Shown: one piece after another, positions 33,796 through 42,912 of the stretch
Layout: every line of letters begins with the position of its first letter
Position numbering within the stretch: the stretch's first letter is position 1
Origin: Nakamurella alba
Lineage (GTDB): Bacteria > Actinomycetota > Actinomycetes > Mycobacteriales > Nakamurellaceae
Direction: 5' to 3'
DNA length: 64,000 nucleotides
NCBI RefSeq assembly: GCF_009707545.1
Contig: NZ_WLYK01000006.1
Coordinates: 62,001 to 126,000 of the forward strand
Made by a program: the position numbers and the translations under genes
The notes under the pieces: generated by a model
What the model saw: the letters and a program-made list of their open reading frames with translations, nothing else
The model's database searches: none
Told to the model about the DNA's origin: nothing

Positions 33796-34317
33796 TCAGA
33801 GCCGGAAGATGCCCACCAGGTCGACGGTGAAGTGCCCGGAGGCACCAGCCGCGCGGACGTTGAAGAACCGGCCCTTGAACTCGTTCCGGTTCGTCGGGAC
33901 GATCGAGAACCCGGACTGGGATTCGCCCGTCGTGAAGTTGATGACGGTGTTGGACTCGGTGGTCGCTTGCGGCCAGAACCGCAGGAACCCGTTCCCGGAC
34001 GGACTGATCATCGTCACCGTCACCGCGACCGCGACCACCACGTTGTTGTTGAACGGGGTGAAGACGTCGAAACAGTTGTCCAGGGCGTCGACCTGGCGGG
34101 CCGCGCCCGCGATCAGCGCCGGCGGGTTCGACGTGCGCGTGTCGAAGATCCGACAGACGGGCGTGATCGCCTGGTAGACCGAGGTTCCCGACAAGGATTG
34201 GGTGCCAGGGGCCTGTTGCTCCGCGGCAGTGACGGTGGCCGGATCCGGCGCGGCGACGGCCAGGGACCCGCCGAGGAACAAGCCGATCGCGACCAGTGGT
34301 GCGAGGAAACGACGCAT
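33796..34317 (-). CDS. Small secreted protein with actinobacterial surface beta-domain
   Basis: 173 aa from an ATG with GGAGGAG well placed upstream. Signal peptide MRRFLAPLVAIGLFLGGSLAVAAPDP. The mature part is one copy of a domain seen in actinobacterial surface and amidase-associated proteins, with the pattern CRIFDTR ... NVVVAVAVTVTMISPSGNGFLRFWPQ ... SNTVINFTTGESQSGFSIV ... FKGRFFNVRAAGASGHFTVDLVGIF. In family members the later part usually reads as NVT, G-x-G-F, P-x-S-x-x-N and D-x-x-G-Y/F. Function unknown, possibly cell-wall associated. Only two cysteines (in VCRIF and NCFD), which could form a disulfide. Lower GC than the flanking glycosyltransferase genes. Confidence 0.8.
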   Translation of the reverse strand: MRRFLAPLVAIGLFLGGSLAVAAPDPATVTAAEQQAPGTQSLSGTSVYQAITPVCRIFDTRTSNPPALIAGAARQVDALDNCFDVFTPFNNNVVVAVAVTVTMISPSGNGFLRFWPQATTESNTVINFTTGESQSGFSIVPTNRNEFKGRFFNVRAAGASGHFTVDLVGIFRL

Positions 34318-34638
34318 GGGGTTCTCCTCCGTGAAGGTAAAGCTGCTTTCACATGGACATGCCGGAATCGTCGCAGCCGTGTCAACGGAGATGCGGTGGA
34401 CGGACGCCTCGACCGTCACCGGAGTCGCTCGCTGTTCCGGGCAACCAGGTGACAGTGCACATTCGGGTGCGGCCGCCTGGTGGCCCGGCGAGCGGGGGCC
34501 TACGGCCTGTGGGGCAACGGCGTGGTCGGAAGACAGCGCGCCGCCGAGACGTCGGCCGTACGGGTGGAGTTTCGCGAAACGGGCGCCCGGATCGTTGCGG
34601 ACCCGCTCCCACGTGTGCAGCGCGGGCCGCCCGGCCGA
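34318..34638. other. Gap with one palindrome; no gene recognised
   Basis: 321 bp between the secreted-protein start and the end of the glycan operon. The only clear structure is the perfect 12-bp palindrome GTTTCGCGAAAC (34569-34580), a possible operator. No ribosome-site/start pair with coding character was seen. Confidence 0.4.
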
Positions 34639-35931
34639 TCAGGTGGCGCTGGTGGCGCCCGTCGCGGACAGGCTGGTCACACCGTCACGAGAGGCGCGAC
34701 CCTCCAGCGCCTCCCGGTAGGCGGCCTCGAGCTCGGGCAGCACCGCCGCGGCGGTGAAGCGAGCGGCCCGGGCCGGTCCGGCGGCGCCGAGCCGGGCGCG
34801 CCGCTCCGGGTCGTCCAGCAGCGCGTCGAGCGCGGCTGCGAGGGCAGCAGCGTCGCCGGGCGGTACGAGCACCCCGCAGTCCGGGCCGACGACGTCCGGT
34901 AGCCCTCCGACATCGCCTGCCACCACCGGAGTTCCGGCGGCCAGGGCCTCGACCGCGACCAGGCCGAGCGGCTCGGCCCAGCGCGACGCCGCGACCACGA
35001 CCTCCGCGGCACGGTGGGCCGCCATGATCTGCTCGTGCGGCACACCCTCGTGCACCGAAACCGGGCGGTCCGGCGTGCCGGAGAGATCGGGGGTGTCCGG
35101 CCGGCGCGGTCCGATCAGCACCAGTGGCAGCGCATGTCGCATCGCCCGGTGCGCCTCGAGCAGGGTGCCGATCCCCTTGTGCTCACCGAGCTGGCCGACT
35201 GCCAGCAGGAACGGCCCGGGCGGCAGGAAGTCCGGACGGGGCAACGTCTCCGGCGCGTTGGGCGCCACCGACGCCGCCACCTCGTCCGGCACGAAGCTCG
35301 GCAGGACGCGCACCCGGGACGGGTCGACGTCGTGCAGTGTCCCGGCCACCGCGGACGAGATCGGCAGGTACAGATCGATCCTCGACAACCGACGCGTCGC
35401 CAGTCCCAGCGTCAACGCGGTCCCCTTCGCCGCACCGTACGCGCCCTTCGCGCACGGCAGGCAACGGCGCAGCGACGGCCCGGCGCACAGCTCGTCGAGC
35501 CGACCGCCGCGCATCATGGTCTTGCGGGCGCAGGTGGTGCCGTAGTCGTGCAGGGTGTGCGCGACGATCATCCCCGGTCGCCGGCGCAGGCCCAGCACAC
35601 TCGCGACGATCCACCCGTGAGCGTGCACCACATCGGGACGCACGGTGTCGACGAGGGTCTCGAGCGCGCGGACCAACTGCGGGTCGGCGATCGTCGGGTG
35701 GAACTGGTGGTCCGGATCGGCGGAGAACCGGCGCAGGAAGCGGGTGAGCCCCTCGACCCGGTGCACCAGCACCCCGCCGTCGACCTCGACATCGGGCAGC
35801 CCGGGACGACCCAGGGTGGCGACGTGGACGGAGTGCCCGGACTCGGCCTGGCCACGGGCCATGGCCTGCACCGCTCGCTCCAGCCCACCGGTCGCCGGCG
35901 GATAGTTGTCGGTGACGTGCAGGATCCGCAT
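34639..35931 (-). CDS. Glycosyltransferase family 4
   Basis: 430 aa. The ATG shares one base with the flippase stop (TGATG), so the two are translationally coupled. GT-B fold: N-terminal domain MRILHVTDNYPPATGGLERAVQAMARG (glycine-rich acceptor loop) and VVHAHGWIVASVLGL; C-terminal nucleotide-sugar domain FLLAVGQLGEHKGIGTLLEAH, and the EX7E-type motif around SRWAEPLGLVAVEALAAGTPVVAGDVGGLPD. Cys-rich insert CARKTMMRGGRLDELCAGPSLRRCLPCAKGAYG (about 150-182) is found in several actinobacterial GT4 enzymes. It transfers a sugar from NDP- or GDP-sugar to a lipid-linked or glycan acceptor at the inner face of the membrane. Last gene of the minus-strand glycan operon. Confidence 0.93.
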   Translation of the reverse strand: MRILHVTDNYPPATGGLERAVQAMARGQAESGHSVHVATLGRPGLPDVEVDGGVLVHRVEGLTRFLRRFSADPDHQFHPTIADPQLVRALETLVDTVRPDVVHAHGWIVASVLGLRRRPGMIVAHTLHDYGTTCARKTMMRGGRLDELCAGPSLRRCLPCAKGAYGAAKGTALTLGLATRRLSRIDLYLPISSAVAGTLHDVDPSRVRVLPSFVPDEVAASVAPNAPETLPRPDFLPPGPFLLAVGQLGEHKGIGTLLEAHRAMRHALPLVLIGPRRPDTPDLSGTPDRPVSVHEGVPHEQIMAAHRAAEVVVAASRWAEPLGLVAVEALAAGTPVVAGDVGGLPDVVGPDCGVLVPPGDAAALAAALDALLDDPERRARLGAAGPARAARFTAAAVLPELEAAYREALEGRASRDGVTSLSATGATSAT

Positions 35932-37262
35932 CAGGCCGCCCTCATCCATCGGGACCGTGTCGCCAGCGCCCACACCGCGCCGAGGGTCTGCGCCCCGAGC
36001 CAGCTCCAGCCGACCGCGGCGATGCCGAGCACCGGCAGCAGCACGACCGACCCGATCAGGCAGCCGATCATCATGAAGGCGTTCAGCCGGATGGCCGCGC
36101 CGAACCGGCCGACCGCGCGCAGCACCGCGACCGCGATGTTGGTGACGGCGTCCGGCAGCGCCGAGATCGTCAGCAGCACCAGCAGTGTCCAGCCGGCGTC
36201 GGGATAGTCCGCGCCGAACATCGACAGCAGCAACCGGCCGCCCAGCAGGTAGACGAGCACCGGGCCGGCGAGCAGCAGGGCGATGATCCGCGAACTGCGC
36301 CGCACGGCGCCCGGGATCCCCGCCGGGTCGGCGGCGGCCGCGGCGAACAGCGAGGTCGACACCGCCGGGCTGACGATCGAGAAGAGCGAGCCCAGCATCC
36401 ATGTCACGTAGAAGTAGGCGTTGGCGGTGGCGTCCAGCCGGGCCACCACCAGCACCGGCAGCAGGTAGGTGGTGAGCATCGCCGACACGGTGATCAGGTG
36501 CTGACCGACCACCGACCGGAACATCAGCCGCAGCTCGGACCGGATCCCGCCGCGGGTCGGCCACAGGTGGTGACCGGTCGCGCGGCCGCCGAACAGCGGC
36601 ATGCAGACCAGCAGCGACAGTGCCGCCGACGCCGTCCAGGCCAGCAGGATCTCCAGCGGGTGACCCTCGACGGTGATCGGCACCAGCACCAGCGGGATCC
36701 GGACCACCGAGGCGATCAGGTTGCGCAGCAACATCATCCCGCCGCGCTCGCGCGAGATGCAGATGTAGTCGAACAGCGACCCGAGGGCCGTGGCGACCGT
36801 GCCGGCGACGAACAGCACACCACCGGTGACCGTGGTCAGCGAGGGGATCGCACCGAGCCAGTAGCCGGCCACGCCGACCGCCACCACGCCGCCGACCAGC
36901 GCTCCGCCGACGGTCGCCACCAGTCCGGCGGTCACCCGCAGCCGCCAGGCGCGGGCGTCGACCGCGCGCGGCAGCCACTCGATCATCGCGGTGGCGGCGC
37001 CGATCGCCGCCAGCAGCGCGGCGGCCATCATCAGGCTGGTCACCGCGGCGCCGTCGCCGCTGACCTGGGTGCCGGAGAACCGGGCCACCAGCAGCCATGT
37101 CACGTACCCGAGGCCGGACGTGACCACGGTGGTGGCCATGATCGCCAGGGTGCTGCGGAACATCCGGTCGCCGGTCAGCCGCGCCAGCAGACCCGGCCGG
37201 GGTCCCGGCGCCACCGGGTCGGCCCCGAGCTCCGGCCCGGCCACCGTCTCGTCCGCGCTCAT
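35931..37262 (-). CDS. Wzx-like oligosaccharide flippase (MOP/MATE superfamily)
   Basis: 443 aa, mostly hydrophobic with about 12 membrane segments, beginning RMFRSTLAIMATTVVTSGLGYVTWLLVARFSG, the usual first helix and Arg-rich loop of polysaccharide-transport flippases. Later segments FDYICISRERGGMMLLRNLIASVVRIPLVLV and STSLFAAAAADPAGIPGAVRRSSRIIALLLAGPVLVYLLGG fit the same family. Predicted role is moving a lipid-linked oligosaccharide across the cytoplasmic membrane. Start ATG overlaps the stop of the upstream DUF1616-like gene by four bases (ATGA). Confidence 0.88.
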   Translation of the reverse strand: MSADETVAGPELGADPVAPGPRPGLLARLTGDRMFRSTLAIMATTVVTSGLGYVTWLLVARFSGTQVSGDGAAVTSLMMAAALLAAIGAATAMIEWLPRAVDARAWRLRVTAGLVATVGGALVGGVVAVGVAGYWLGAIPSLTTVTGGVLFVAGTVATALGSLFDYICISRERGGMMLLRNLIASVVRIPLVLVPITVEGHPLEILLAWTASAALSLLVCMPLFGGRATGHHLWPTRGGIRSELRLMFRSVVGQHLITVSAMLTTYLLPVLVVARLDATANAYFYVTWMLGSLFSIVSPAVSTSLFAAAAADPAGIPGAVRRSSRIIALLLAGPVLVYLLGGRLLLSMFGADYPDAGWTLLVLLTISALPDAVTNIAVAVLRAVGRFGAAIRLNAFMMIGCLIGSVVLLPVLGIAAVGWSWLGAQTLGAVWALATRSRWMRAA

Positions 37263-38176
37263 ACGTTCACCGCCAGCAGCAGCAGGAGCTCCCGGGTGCC
37301 CCCGGTGGGATCGGCGACCGACAGCCGGACCCGGTACAGGCCGGCCTCGGTCGGTGCGGCGAACAGCACCTCACCGGACCTGGTGACCTGTGCCCCGGTG
37401 GTGTCCGCGGGCACGTCCAGCGGCGCGGTGGTGGCCTGCACCGGCTCCCCACCGACCTCGACCGTGACGGACGGATCCGCGGGCAGGTCGAGGGCGTAGC
37501 CGCGCAGGATCCAACCGACCTCCACCTGCGCGCCCGGCGCGGCGGTCAGCTCGCCGGAGGCGTACAGCTGCGGCTGCCCCAGGGTGAACTGGGCGTAGCT
37601 CTCGACCCGCTGCACCTCCATGGACCGGGCCACCGCGGTGGCCCCCACCAGGAGCGCGAGCGCGGCGACGACCGCACCGGCGACGAAGAACCCGCGGCGG
37701 ACGTCGCGGGTCGGGAAGACGGCCACGTCGGCCTCGGACCGGGCGCCGGCCAGCCGGGCCGTCGCGGCCACCAGCAGCGCCAGGTCGAAGACGAGAACAC
37801 CCCAGGCGATGGAGGTGTCGGTGATCCGGATACCGAACAGGCCCATCAACAGCACCGGCGGCAGCAGGGCGATGACCCCGAACATCACCGTGGCGCAGGC
37901 CCGTAGCAACGGATCGGCGGACACAGCGGGCGGTGCGTCGTCGGCCAGGTCCGGGGCCCGGGGTGTCCGCGGGCCGAGAACCAGCACGGTCACGCTGATC
38001 CCGGCGACGGCGATCACCGCGGGCAGTGCGAGCGGCAGCCGCAGCTGCCACGGCATCCCAGAGAGCACCAGGACGCCCGCCACCACCAGGAGCGCGAGAC
38101 CGGCCAGCGCGCGCGGCAGCACCGGCCCCAGGCCGATCCGGGCGCCTCCTTCCGGGGCGGTGAGATGCCGCGCCAT
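37259..38176 (-). CDS. DUF1616-like membrane protein of the glycan operon
   Basis: 305 aa from an ATG that overlaps the upstream stop (TGATG). Membrane helices in pairs: about 22-40, 44-66 (LPLALPAVIAVAGISVTVLVLG), 92-115, 124-143 and 163-185. The C-terminal 110 residues are extracytoplasmic and beta-rich (SYAQFTLGQPQLYASGELTAAPGAQVEVGWILRGYAL and so on). They end in a domain that looks like an Ig-like fold (TEAGLYRVRLSVADPTGGTRELLLLLAVNV). The layout resembles DUF1616 proteins that accompany glycosyltransferases in Archaea and Actinobacteria. No catalytic motif is evident; it may be an assembly or polymerisation helper. Confidence 0.6.
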   Translation of the reverse strand: MARHLTAPEGGARIGLGPVLPRALAGLALLVVAGVLVLSGMPWQLRLPLALPAVIAVAGISVTVLVLGPRTPRAPDLADDAPPAVSADPLLRACATVMFGVIALLPPVLLMGLFGIRITDTSIAWGVLVFDLALLVAATARLAGARSEADVAVFPTRDVRRGFFVAGAVVAALALLVGATAVARSMEVQRVESYAQFTLGQPQLYASGELTAAPGAQVEVGWILRGYALDLPADPSVTVEVGGEPVQATTAPLDVPADTTGAQVTRSGEVLFAAPTEAGLYRVRLSVADPTGGTRELLLLLAVNV

Positions 38177-40236
38177 CACGAGTCACCCACCACGACCTGG
38201 CCCATTCGGGCCAGGTCGAGCCGGTACACCCGCAGGTGCTCGGTGGACATCACCAGGTTCGCCCACGGCACCGCGTTCAGCCGGTTGAGATAGGCGATCG
38301 GGGTCGCCTCGCCGGGCAGCGGGTCGGCGGAGCCGAAGTTGTCGCCGTTGTAAGCGGGCTGCTCCGACATCCGGGTGTCGACCACCAGGTAGTCGTAGCG
38401 CGAGGTCACCATCATCTCGGCCAGTTCCGGGGTCGGGTCCTGGTCGGTCTGGATCACGTCGGCGGCCGGGAAACCGGTGGACGGGGTGGCCACCCACACG
38501 CCGCCGTAGGCGGACAGGGCCAGCCCGGTGTAGCGGTCGGACACCGCACGGACCGGCCCGACCTGGATGTGCAGCTGCTCGGCCACGGTACGGGCCTCCT
38601 GGCTGGCCGAGTTGGTGTCGGTGCCCCAGTTGAACGGGCCGGGGAAGCGGTACGGGTCGTTCAGGCCGGCGCCGACGTTGCCGATCATGATGATCACCAG
38701 TCCGACGATCGCGACAGCCCAACGGTTGCGCGCGCTGGTGCGGCGGCGCAGGCGCGGCAACGCCTGTCGCACACCGGGCCACACGGTGACCAGGGCGACC
38801 AGCAGCGCGACACCGGCGTAGGTGAACGCCCAGGAGCGGCGGGCCCCTTCGGCACCCATCGGCGCGAGGATGAAGGGCAGCGACGGGAAATAGACCATCC
38901 CGAAGGCGATCAGTGCCAGGGTGTCGGTGGGCCAGCGCCGGCGCTGGCGGCGGAGCAGCAGCAGCCCGGCCAGGCAGACCAACCCGATCAGCACCGGCGC
39001 CAGTCCGGACAGCGCCCGTTCCCAGAGCGGCTGCACGCTGGCCGCCAGCAGTTCCCGGCCGGCCTCCTGGTTGCCGCCCGCCAGTTCGGTGAGCTGGCCG
39101 ACGGAACTGCCGGCGTACGGGGAGAGGTAGACGATGGTCTGCCAGGCGGCGGTGACCAGCCAGATCACCGCGACCAGCAGGACGCCACCGGTGATGCCGA
39201 CCCAGACGAACGGGTACGGCGCGCGGTCCGGGATCGCCTGCCGTAGCGCGCCGGGGTGCTGGCGGGTCCGCCGGGCGGAACGGACCCGGCGGCGCAGCCG
39301 CAGCCGACGGGCGGTCCGGCCGCGCAGCACCGGCCGCAGCACGACGAAACCCGTGACCAGCAGCAGCAACCCGATCAGCGCGAGCGAGGTCAGGTGATGG
39401 GTGAGCACCGTCGCAGCGCCGCAGACGATCGCACCGCCCACCAGCGACCAGCGGGCGATCCTCCGCGGCTGCCGCGCGGCCAGCACACCGAACGCCAGCA
39501 CCCACAGGAACCACGCGATGGTGACACTCTCGTAGGCGTACTGGGTGTCGAAGTAGAGCACCGAGGGGTTCAGCGAGTAGACCACGGCCGCAACGGCTCC
39601 GGCCCGCACCGAGTGCAGCAGCGTCCGCACCAGCACCAGGATCGCGAAGAACGACAGCACGTGCGCCGACAGGATCAGCAGCTCGCCGGAGTCCCAGATC
39701 GACAGCCCGGTGATCGCGTCGATCGCCGAGGTCGCGGTCGAGGTGCCCGGGTAGAACTGGATGATCGGGATGATCGCGTTCGGCCGCATCAGCGAGCCGG
39801 TGGAGAAGATGTCGACGACCTCGCGCCAGTGCGCGTACTCGTCGTGGTACAGCGGCCCGGCGGGGTTGCGCAGGTACTTGGGCACGGCGGTGAACAGCCC
39901 GAGCAACCCGAGCGCCCGGGCCCGGTCGACAGCACGCACCCGGGTGCCGATCAGCAGCAGGATCGTCGGCACGGTGCCGAGCAGCATGCCGACCCAGAAG
40001 ACCGCGTAGTACAGGCCGGACGGCTCGCCGCTGCCGGAGAGCCGGTAGGACAGACCGACCACCACGGTGCCCAGCGCCGCGGCGACGACCGCCACCACCC
40101 AGCGCAGCGCACGCGCCGTGCCGGGTCGGGCGGTCGACGGCGCCAGCGGCGGCGTCGCCGGAACTGCGATGGCCTCGTCCCCGGACAGCGCCTCCGTCCG
40201 GTCGTCGGTCACCGCCCCGGCCCCCGTTCGGCTCAC
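38176..40236 (-). CDS. Polytopic membrane glycosyltransferase-like protein (GT-C fold)
   Basis: 686 aa, GTG start overlapping the upstream GT4 stop by four bases. About 12-13 membrane helices. The first large outer loop carries NPAGPLYHDEYAHWREVVDIF; an acidic Asp-Glu pair in this position is the usual catalytic or metal-binding feature of GT-C enzymes (PMT/ArnT-like). A basic cytoplasmic loop RGRTARRLRLRRRVRSARRTRQ lies near the middle. The C-terminal 150 residues form an outer domain (WVATPSTGFPAADVIQTDQDPTPELAEMMVTSRYDYLVVDTRMSEQPAYNG ...). It probably transfers sugars from a polyprenyl-phosphate donor on the outer face, using product of the GT2 enzyme encoded at the head of the operon. 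Confidence 0.78.
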   Translation of the reverse strand: MSRTGAGAVTDDRTEALSGDEAIAVPATPPLAPSTARPGTARALRWVVAVVAAALGTVVVGLSYRLSGSGEPSGLYYAVFWVGMLLGTVPTILLLIGTRVRAVDRARALGLLGLFTAVPKYLRNPAGPLYHDEYAHWREVVDIFSTGSLMRPNAIIPIIQFYPGTSTATSAIDAITGLSIWDSGELLILSAHVLSFFAILVLVRTLLHSVRAGAVAAVVYSLNPSVLYFDTQYAYESVTIAWFLWVLAFGVLAARQPRRIARWSLVGGAIVCGAATVLTHHLTSLALIGLLLLVTGFVVLRPVLRGRTARRLRLRRRVRSARRTRQHPGALRQAIPDRAPYPFVWVGITGGVLLVAVIWLVTAAWQTIVYLSPYAGSSVGQLTELAGGNQEAGRELLAASVQPLWERALSGLAPVLIGLVCLAGLLLLRRQRRRWPTDTLALIAFGMVYFPSLPFILAPMGAEGARRSWAFTYAGVALLVALVTVWPGVRQALPRLRRRTSARNRWAVAIVGLVIIMIGNVGAGLNDPYRFPGPFNWGTDTNSASQEARTVAEQLHIQVGPVRAVSDRYTGLALSAYGGVWVATPSTGFPAADVIQTDQDPTPELAEMMVTSRYDYLVVDTRMSEQPAYNGDNFGSADPLPGEATPIAYLNRLNAVPWANLVMSTEHLRVYRLDLARMGQVVVGDS

Positions 40237-41474
40237 GCGGAGGACACCTGGCCGGGGTGCACCGCCGCTGCGAGCCGGGACACCGCGTCCAGTGTGGCGG
40301 ACCAGCTGTGCGGGTCCTCGAAGCGCTCTCCGCGCCGCTCCGGCAGCGACCGGATGGCCTTGCCCAGGGCGATCACGTCGTCCGGCGGGAGCAACACGGC
40401 ACCCGGGTAGTCGCGGACGGCCTCGACCAGCCCGCCGACGGCGTAGAGCAGGACGTGCAGGCCGTTGCTCATCGCGATCTGCAGCGGTCCGCTGGCCGAA
40501 CCCCGCCGGTAGGGCAGCACCACGGCGTCGGCGTCGGCGAAGAACCCGGCCGCCTCGGTGTCGCTGACGTAGCGGTTCACGAACTCGATGCGGTCGCGGT
40601 GCGGGCTGTCCCGGATCAGGTCGGCCGGACGGGTGTGACCCTCCCAGGTCTCGCCGACCACGGTCAGCCGGAAACGCGCGGCCTCCTCCGCCGTCAGCGC
40701 GTTGAACGCCTCGACCAGGTCCTCCGCGCCCTTGTACGGCCGGATCAGGCCGAAGAACAGCAGCCGGGTCACGCCGTCGGCGCCGTCGGCGTCCTCCGTG
40801 ACGGCGGCATCGGCCGTGCCGGCGGTCTCGGCACCGAGGTGGTCGTAAGGGCCGTGCGGCGCGATCTCCACCGCGAGATGATCGAGGTGGTCACGGTACT
40901 CGTCCTGCAGCATCTCCAGGTCGTGCTGGTTGTGGACCAGGGCGCCGGAGGCGAGCTTCAGCAGGCGCGGCATGAGCAGCGCCCGGTACGGGCCGATCAG
41001 CGGGATCCCGGCCTCGCCGGTGTCCTGCAGCTCGTGGAACTCGATGACCACCGGGATGCCCAGCCGCTTCGCGGCGATCGCCAGCGCCAGGTAGGTGTGC
41101 AAGGTGGCGGCGGTCCACCACTGCAGGAGCAGCACCTCGGGGCGCTCCCGCCGCAGGTGCGCAACGGCACGAGCGATCGTGCGCCCCCACCACCAGTCCA
41201 CGGAGGGGCCCTGCTGCACGGTGTCCGGGTACCGCAGCACCGAGAGCTGCTGTCCCACGCGGTGTCCGCCGGGGTAGAACCGGGCGGGCAGCAGCCGGTC
41301 GAGGGTGATCACCGACACGTCGTGCTGCTCGGCCAGCGCGGTGGCCAGCCGACAGGTGTACACGGAGAGTCCGCCGAGGAACCGGAAACCCGGCCCCACC
41401 AGGCAGATCCGGTGCCGCACCGGGGTCTCACCCGCGCTCTGCACCGCCGCAGGTCCCTCCACCGACACGCTCAC
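40233..41474 (-). CDS. Glycosyltransferase family 4
   Basis: 413 aa. GT-B fold: N-terminal RICLVGPGFRFLGGLSVYTCRLATALAEQHDVSVIT, with HELQDTGEAGIPLIGPYRALLMPRLL in the acceptor domain. C-terminal domain RLLFFGLIRPYKGAEDLVEAFNAL, then FVNRYVSDTEAAGFFADADAVVLPYRRGSASGPLQIAMSNGLHVLLYAVGGLVEAV. The usual E-x7-E motif is not obvious; SGPLQIAMSNG takes its place. The segment VDWWWGRTIARAVAHLRRERPEVLLLQWWTAATLHTYLALAIAAKRLG is typical of membrane-associated GT4 enzymes. It overlaps the next gene by GTGA and follows the GT2 gene after 150 bp. Confidence 0.9.
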   Translation of the reverse strand: MSVSVEGPAAVQSAGETPVRHRICLVGPGFRFLGGLSVYTCRLATALAEQHDVSVITLDRLLPARFYPGGHRVGQQLSVLRYPDTVQQGPSVDWWWGRTIARAVAHLRRERPEVLLLQWWTAATLHTYLALAIAAKRLGIPVVIEFHELQDTGEAGIPLIGPYRALLMPRLLKLASGALVHNQHDLEMLQDEYRDHLDHLAVEIAPHGPYDHLGAETAGTADAAVTEDADGADGVTRLLFFGLIRPYKGAEDLVEAFNALTAEEAARFRLTVVGETWEGHTRPADLIRDSPHRDRIEFVNRYVSDTEAAGFFADADAVVLPYRRGSASGPLQIAMSNGLHVLLYAVGGLVEAVRDYPGAVLLPPDDVIALGKAIRSLPERRGERFEDPHSWSATLDAVSRLAAAVHPGQVSSA

Positions 41475-41624
41475 CGGTCACTCCCTCTTCGATCGCTGTT
41501 CGGCCGCTGTTCACGGACAGCGGCATTTCCCCCGCCCCCTCGCGGTCTCCCCTGTGGGACGCCGTCCACTCGGGGACAGCACGCGGCACCGGCCCCGTTC
41601 ACACCATCGGGGACCGGCACCGGA

Positions 41625-42464
41625 TCAGACGACCTGGCGGTCCAGGTCCGCGTCCGGCACCACGACCAGGTGCGGCTCCCGGTCCCCGCTCTGCACCGGC
41701 AGCGCCGGCACGGCGGGAGCCGGCGCCGTGGCGCTCGGCAGGGCCCGCGGTACGACCACCTCGGGCAGATGCTGCGGCTGCTCGCGGCGCACCCGGGCGA
41801 GCACCGCGAGGCACTGCACGCCGTCCCGCCACTCGATCTTCTTGCCCTCGGCGACGCTGCGTCCGTTGTAGCTGACGGGCACCTCGAACGGGCGGACGCC
41901 GGCGCGCAGCAGTCGTGCCGTCAGCTCGGTGTCGAGGCCGAATCCGGTCTGCCGGAGCCTGAGTGCACGGAAGTGTGCCACCGGCAGCAATTTCAGACAC
42001 GTATGCATGTCGGTGAGCATGGAATCGAAAAGAATGTTCGCCGCGAGAGTGGTCGCCCGTCCCCCGACCGCGAATTTGAACGACTGGTAGCGGGTGTTGA
42101 GTCCGAAGACCCGCACGCCGAAGACATGATCCGCCACACCATCGAGGACGGGGCGCAGCATCGTCGGGATGTCGGCCGGCGAGTACTCCAGATCGGCGTC
42201 CATGATGATCATGTGCGTACCGGTGGCGTGGTCCACACCGGTCCGCACCGCAGCACCCTTGCCCCGGTTCGCCGGGTGATGCACGACACGCAGCCGCGGG
42301 TCGTCGATGGCATCCAGGATCGACGCGGTGTCGTCCCGTGACCCGTCGTTGACGGCGACAATCTCGACAGCACAGGGATAGTCGACGTCCAGCACACGGC
42401 GCAGCGCGTGCTCGATCGTCCGTGCCTCGTTGTACACGGGCATGACGACGGTCAACTTGATCAT
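41625..42464 (-). CDS. Glycosyltransferase family 2 (polyprenyl-phosphate mannosyl/glucosyl transferase-like)
   Basis: 279 aa from ATG at 42464; the open frame extends 34 codons further but those are not conserved-looking. GT-A fold: KLTVVMPVYNEARTIEHALRRVL, IVAVNDGSRDDTASIL, NRGKGAAVRTGVDHATGTHMIIMDADLEYSPADIPTML (DXD-like DAD binds the metal and nucleotide). Then FGVRVFG and LTDMHTCLKLLPVAHFRALRLRQTGFGLDTELTARLLRAGVRPFEVPVSYNGRSVAEGKKIEWRDGV. This matches dolichol-phosphate mannose synthase-like enzymes without C-terminal membrane helices. It may supply a polyprenyl-phosphate-sugar to the GT-C protein in the same operon. First gene of the minus-strand glycan operon. Confidence 0.91.
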   Translation of the reverse strand: MIKLTVVMPVYNEARTIEHALRRVLDVDYPCAVEIVAVNDGSRDDTASILDAIDDPRLRVVHHPANRGKGAAVRTGVDHATGTHMIIMDADLEYSPADIPTMLRPVLDGVADHVFGVRVFGLNTRYQSFKFAVGGRATTLAANILFDSMLTDMHTCLKLLPVAHFRALRLRQTGFGLDTELTARLLRAGVRPFEVPVSYNGRSVAEGKKIEWRDGVQCLAVLARVRREQPQHLPEVVVPRALPSATAPAPAVPALPVQSGDREPHLVVVPDADLDRQVV

Positions 42465-42912
42465 CGGCTCAGCTTTCTCGATCGGGTCGGAGTCCGACCC
42501 GGGACGGCATGCTGCTGGATCGGCCGCCGGTCTCGACGTCGAGTTCGAAGGGAGGGTTTGCGGCACCTCCGCGTCGACCGGCTGTCATGACTCTATGCCA
42601 CCGACATGCCATCGCCTGCTTCCGAACGAGTGAAATGGCCCCCACTGAAGCGGTAATATGTGGCATCAGCTGTACGTAACAGACCATTCACCCACCGCTA
42701 ACCACTAATGGCCTAACCTGCGCAATCGCTGGATTCCGGACGCCCAGGGCGGACAGAATGGCAGGCGGGGACCGGCGCGGGTTCCGCCGCAGGTCTTCGG
42801 AACGTGATGAATGATGGTGTCCGGCGCGCCCGCACGGCACGCCCGGACACCGGGGTCCGGCCAGCATCCCGGCCCTCTGACGTGGTCGGATCCCAGGAGG
42901 ACGACGAAGGAC
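42465..42912. promoter_or_regulatory. Divergent promoter region of the glycan locus
   Basis: 448 bp between the outward-facing GT2 and SGNH genes, with a distinctly AT-rich block near 42595-42715 (for example GGTAATATGTGGCATCAGCTGTACGT and CACTAATGG), unlike the rest of the window. It should hold the promoters of both arms. No dyad stood out enough to name an operator, and no gene was supported. Confidence 0.5.

Noticed and set aside
35932..37098. Long N-terminal extension of the GT4 gene ending at 34639
   Set aside because: The extension overlaps the flippase gene in another frame; GT4 begins at MRILHVTDNYPP, with a stop/start overlap.
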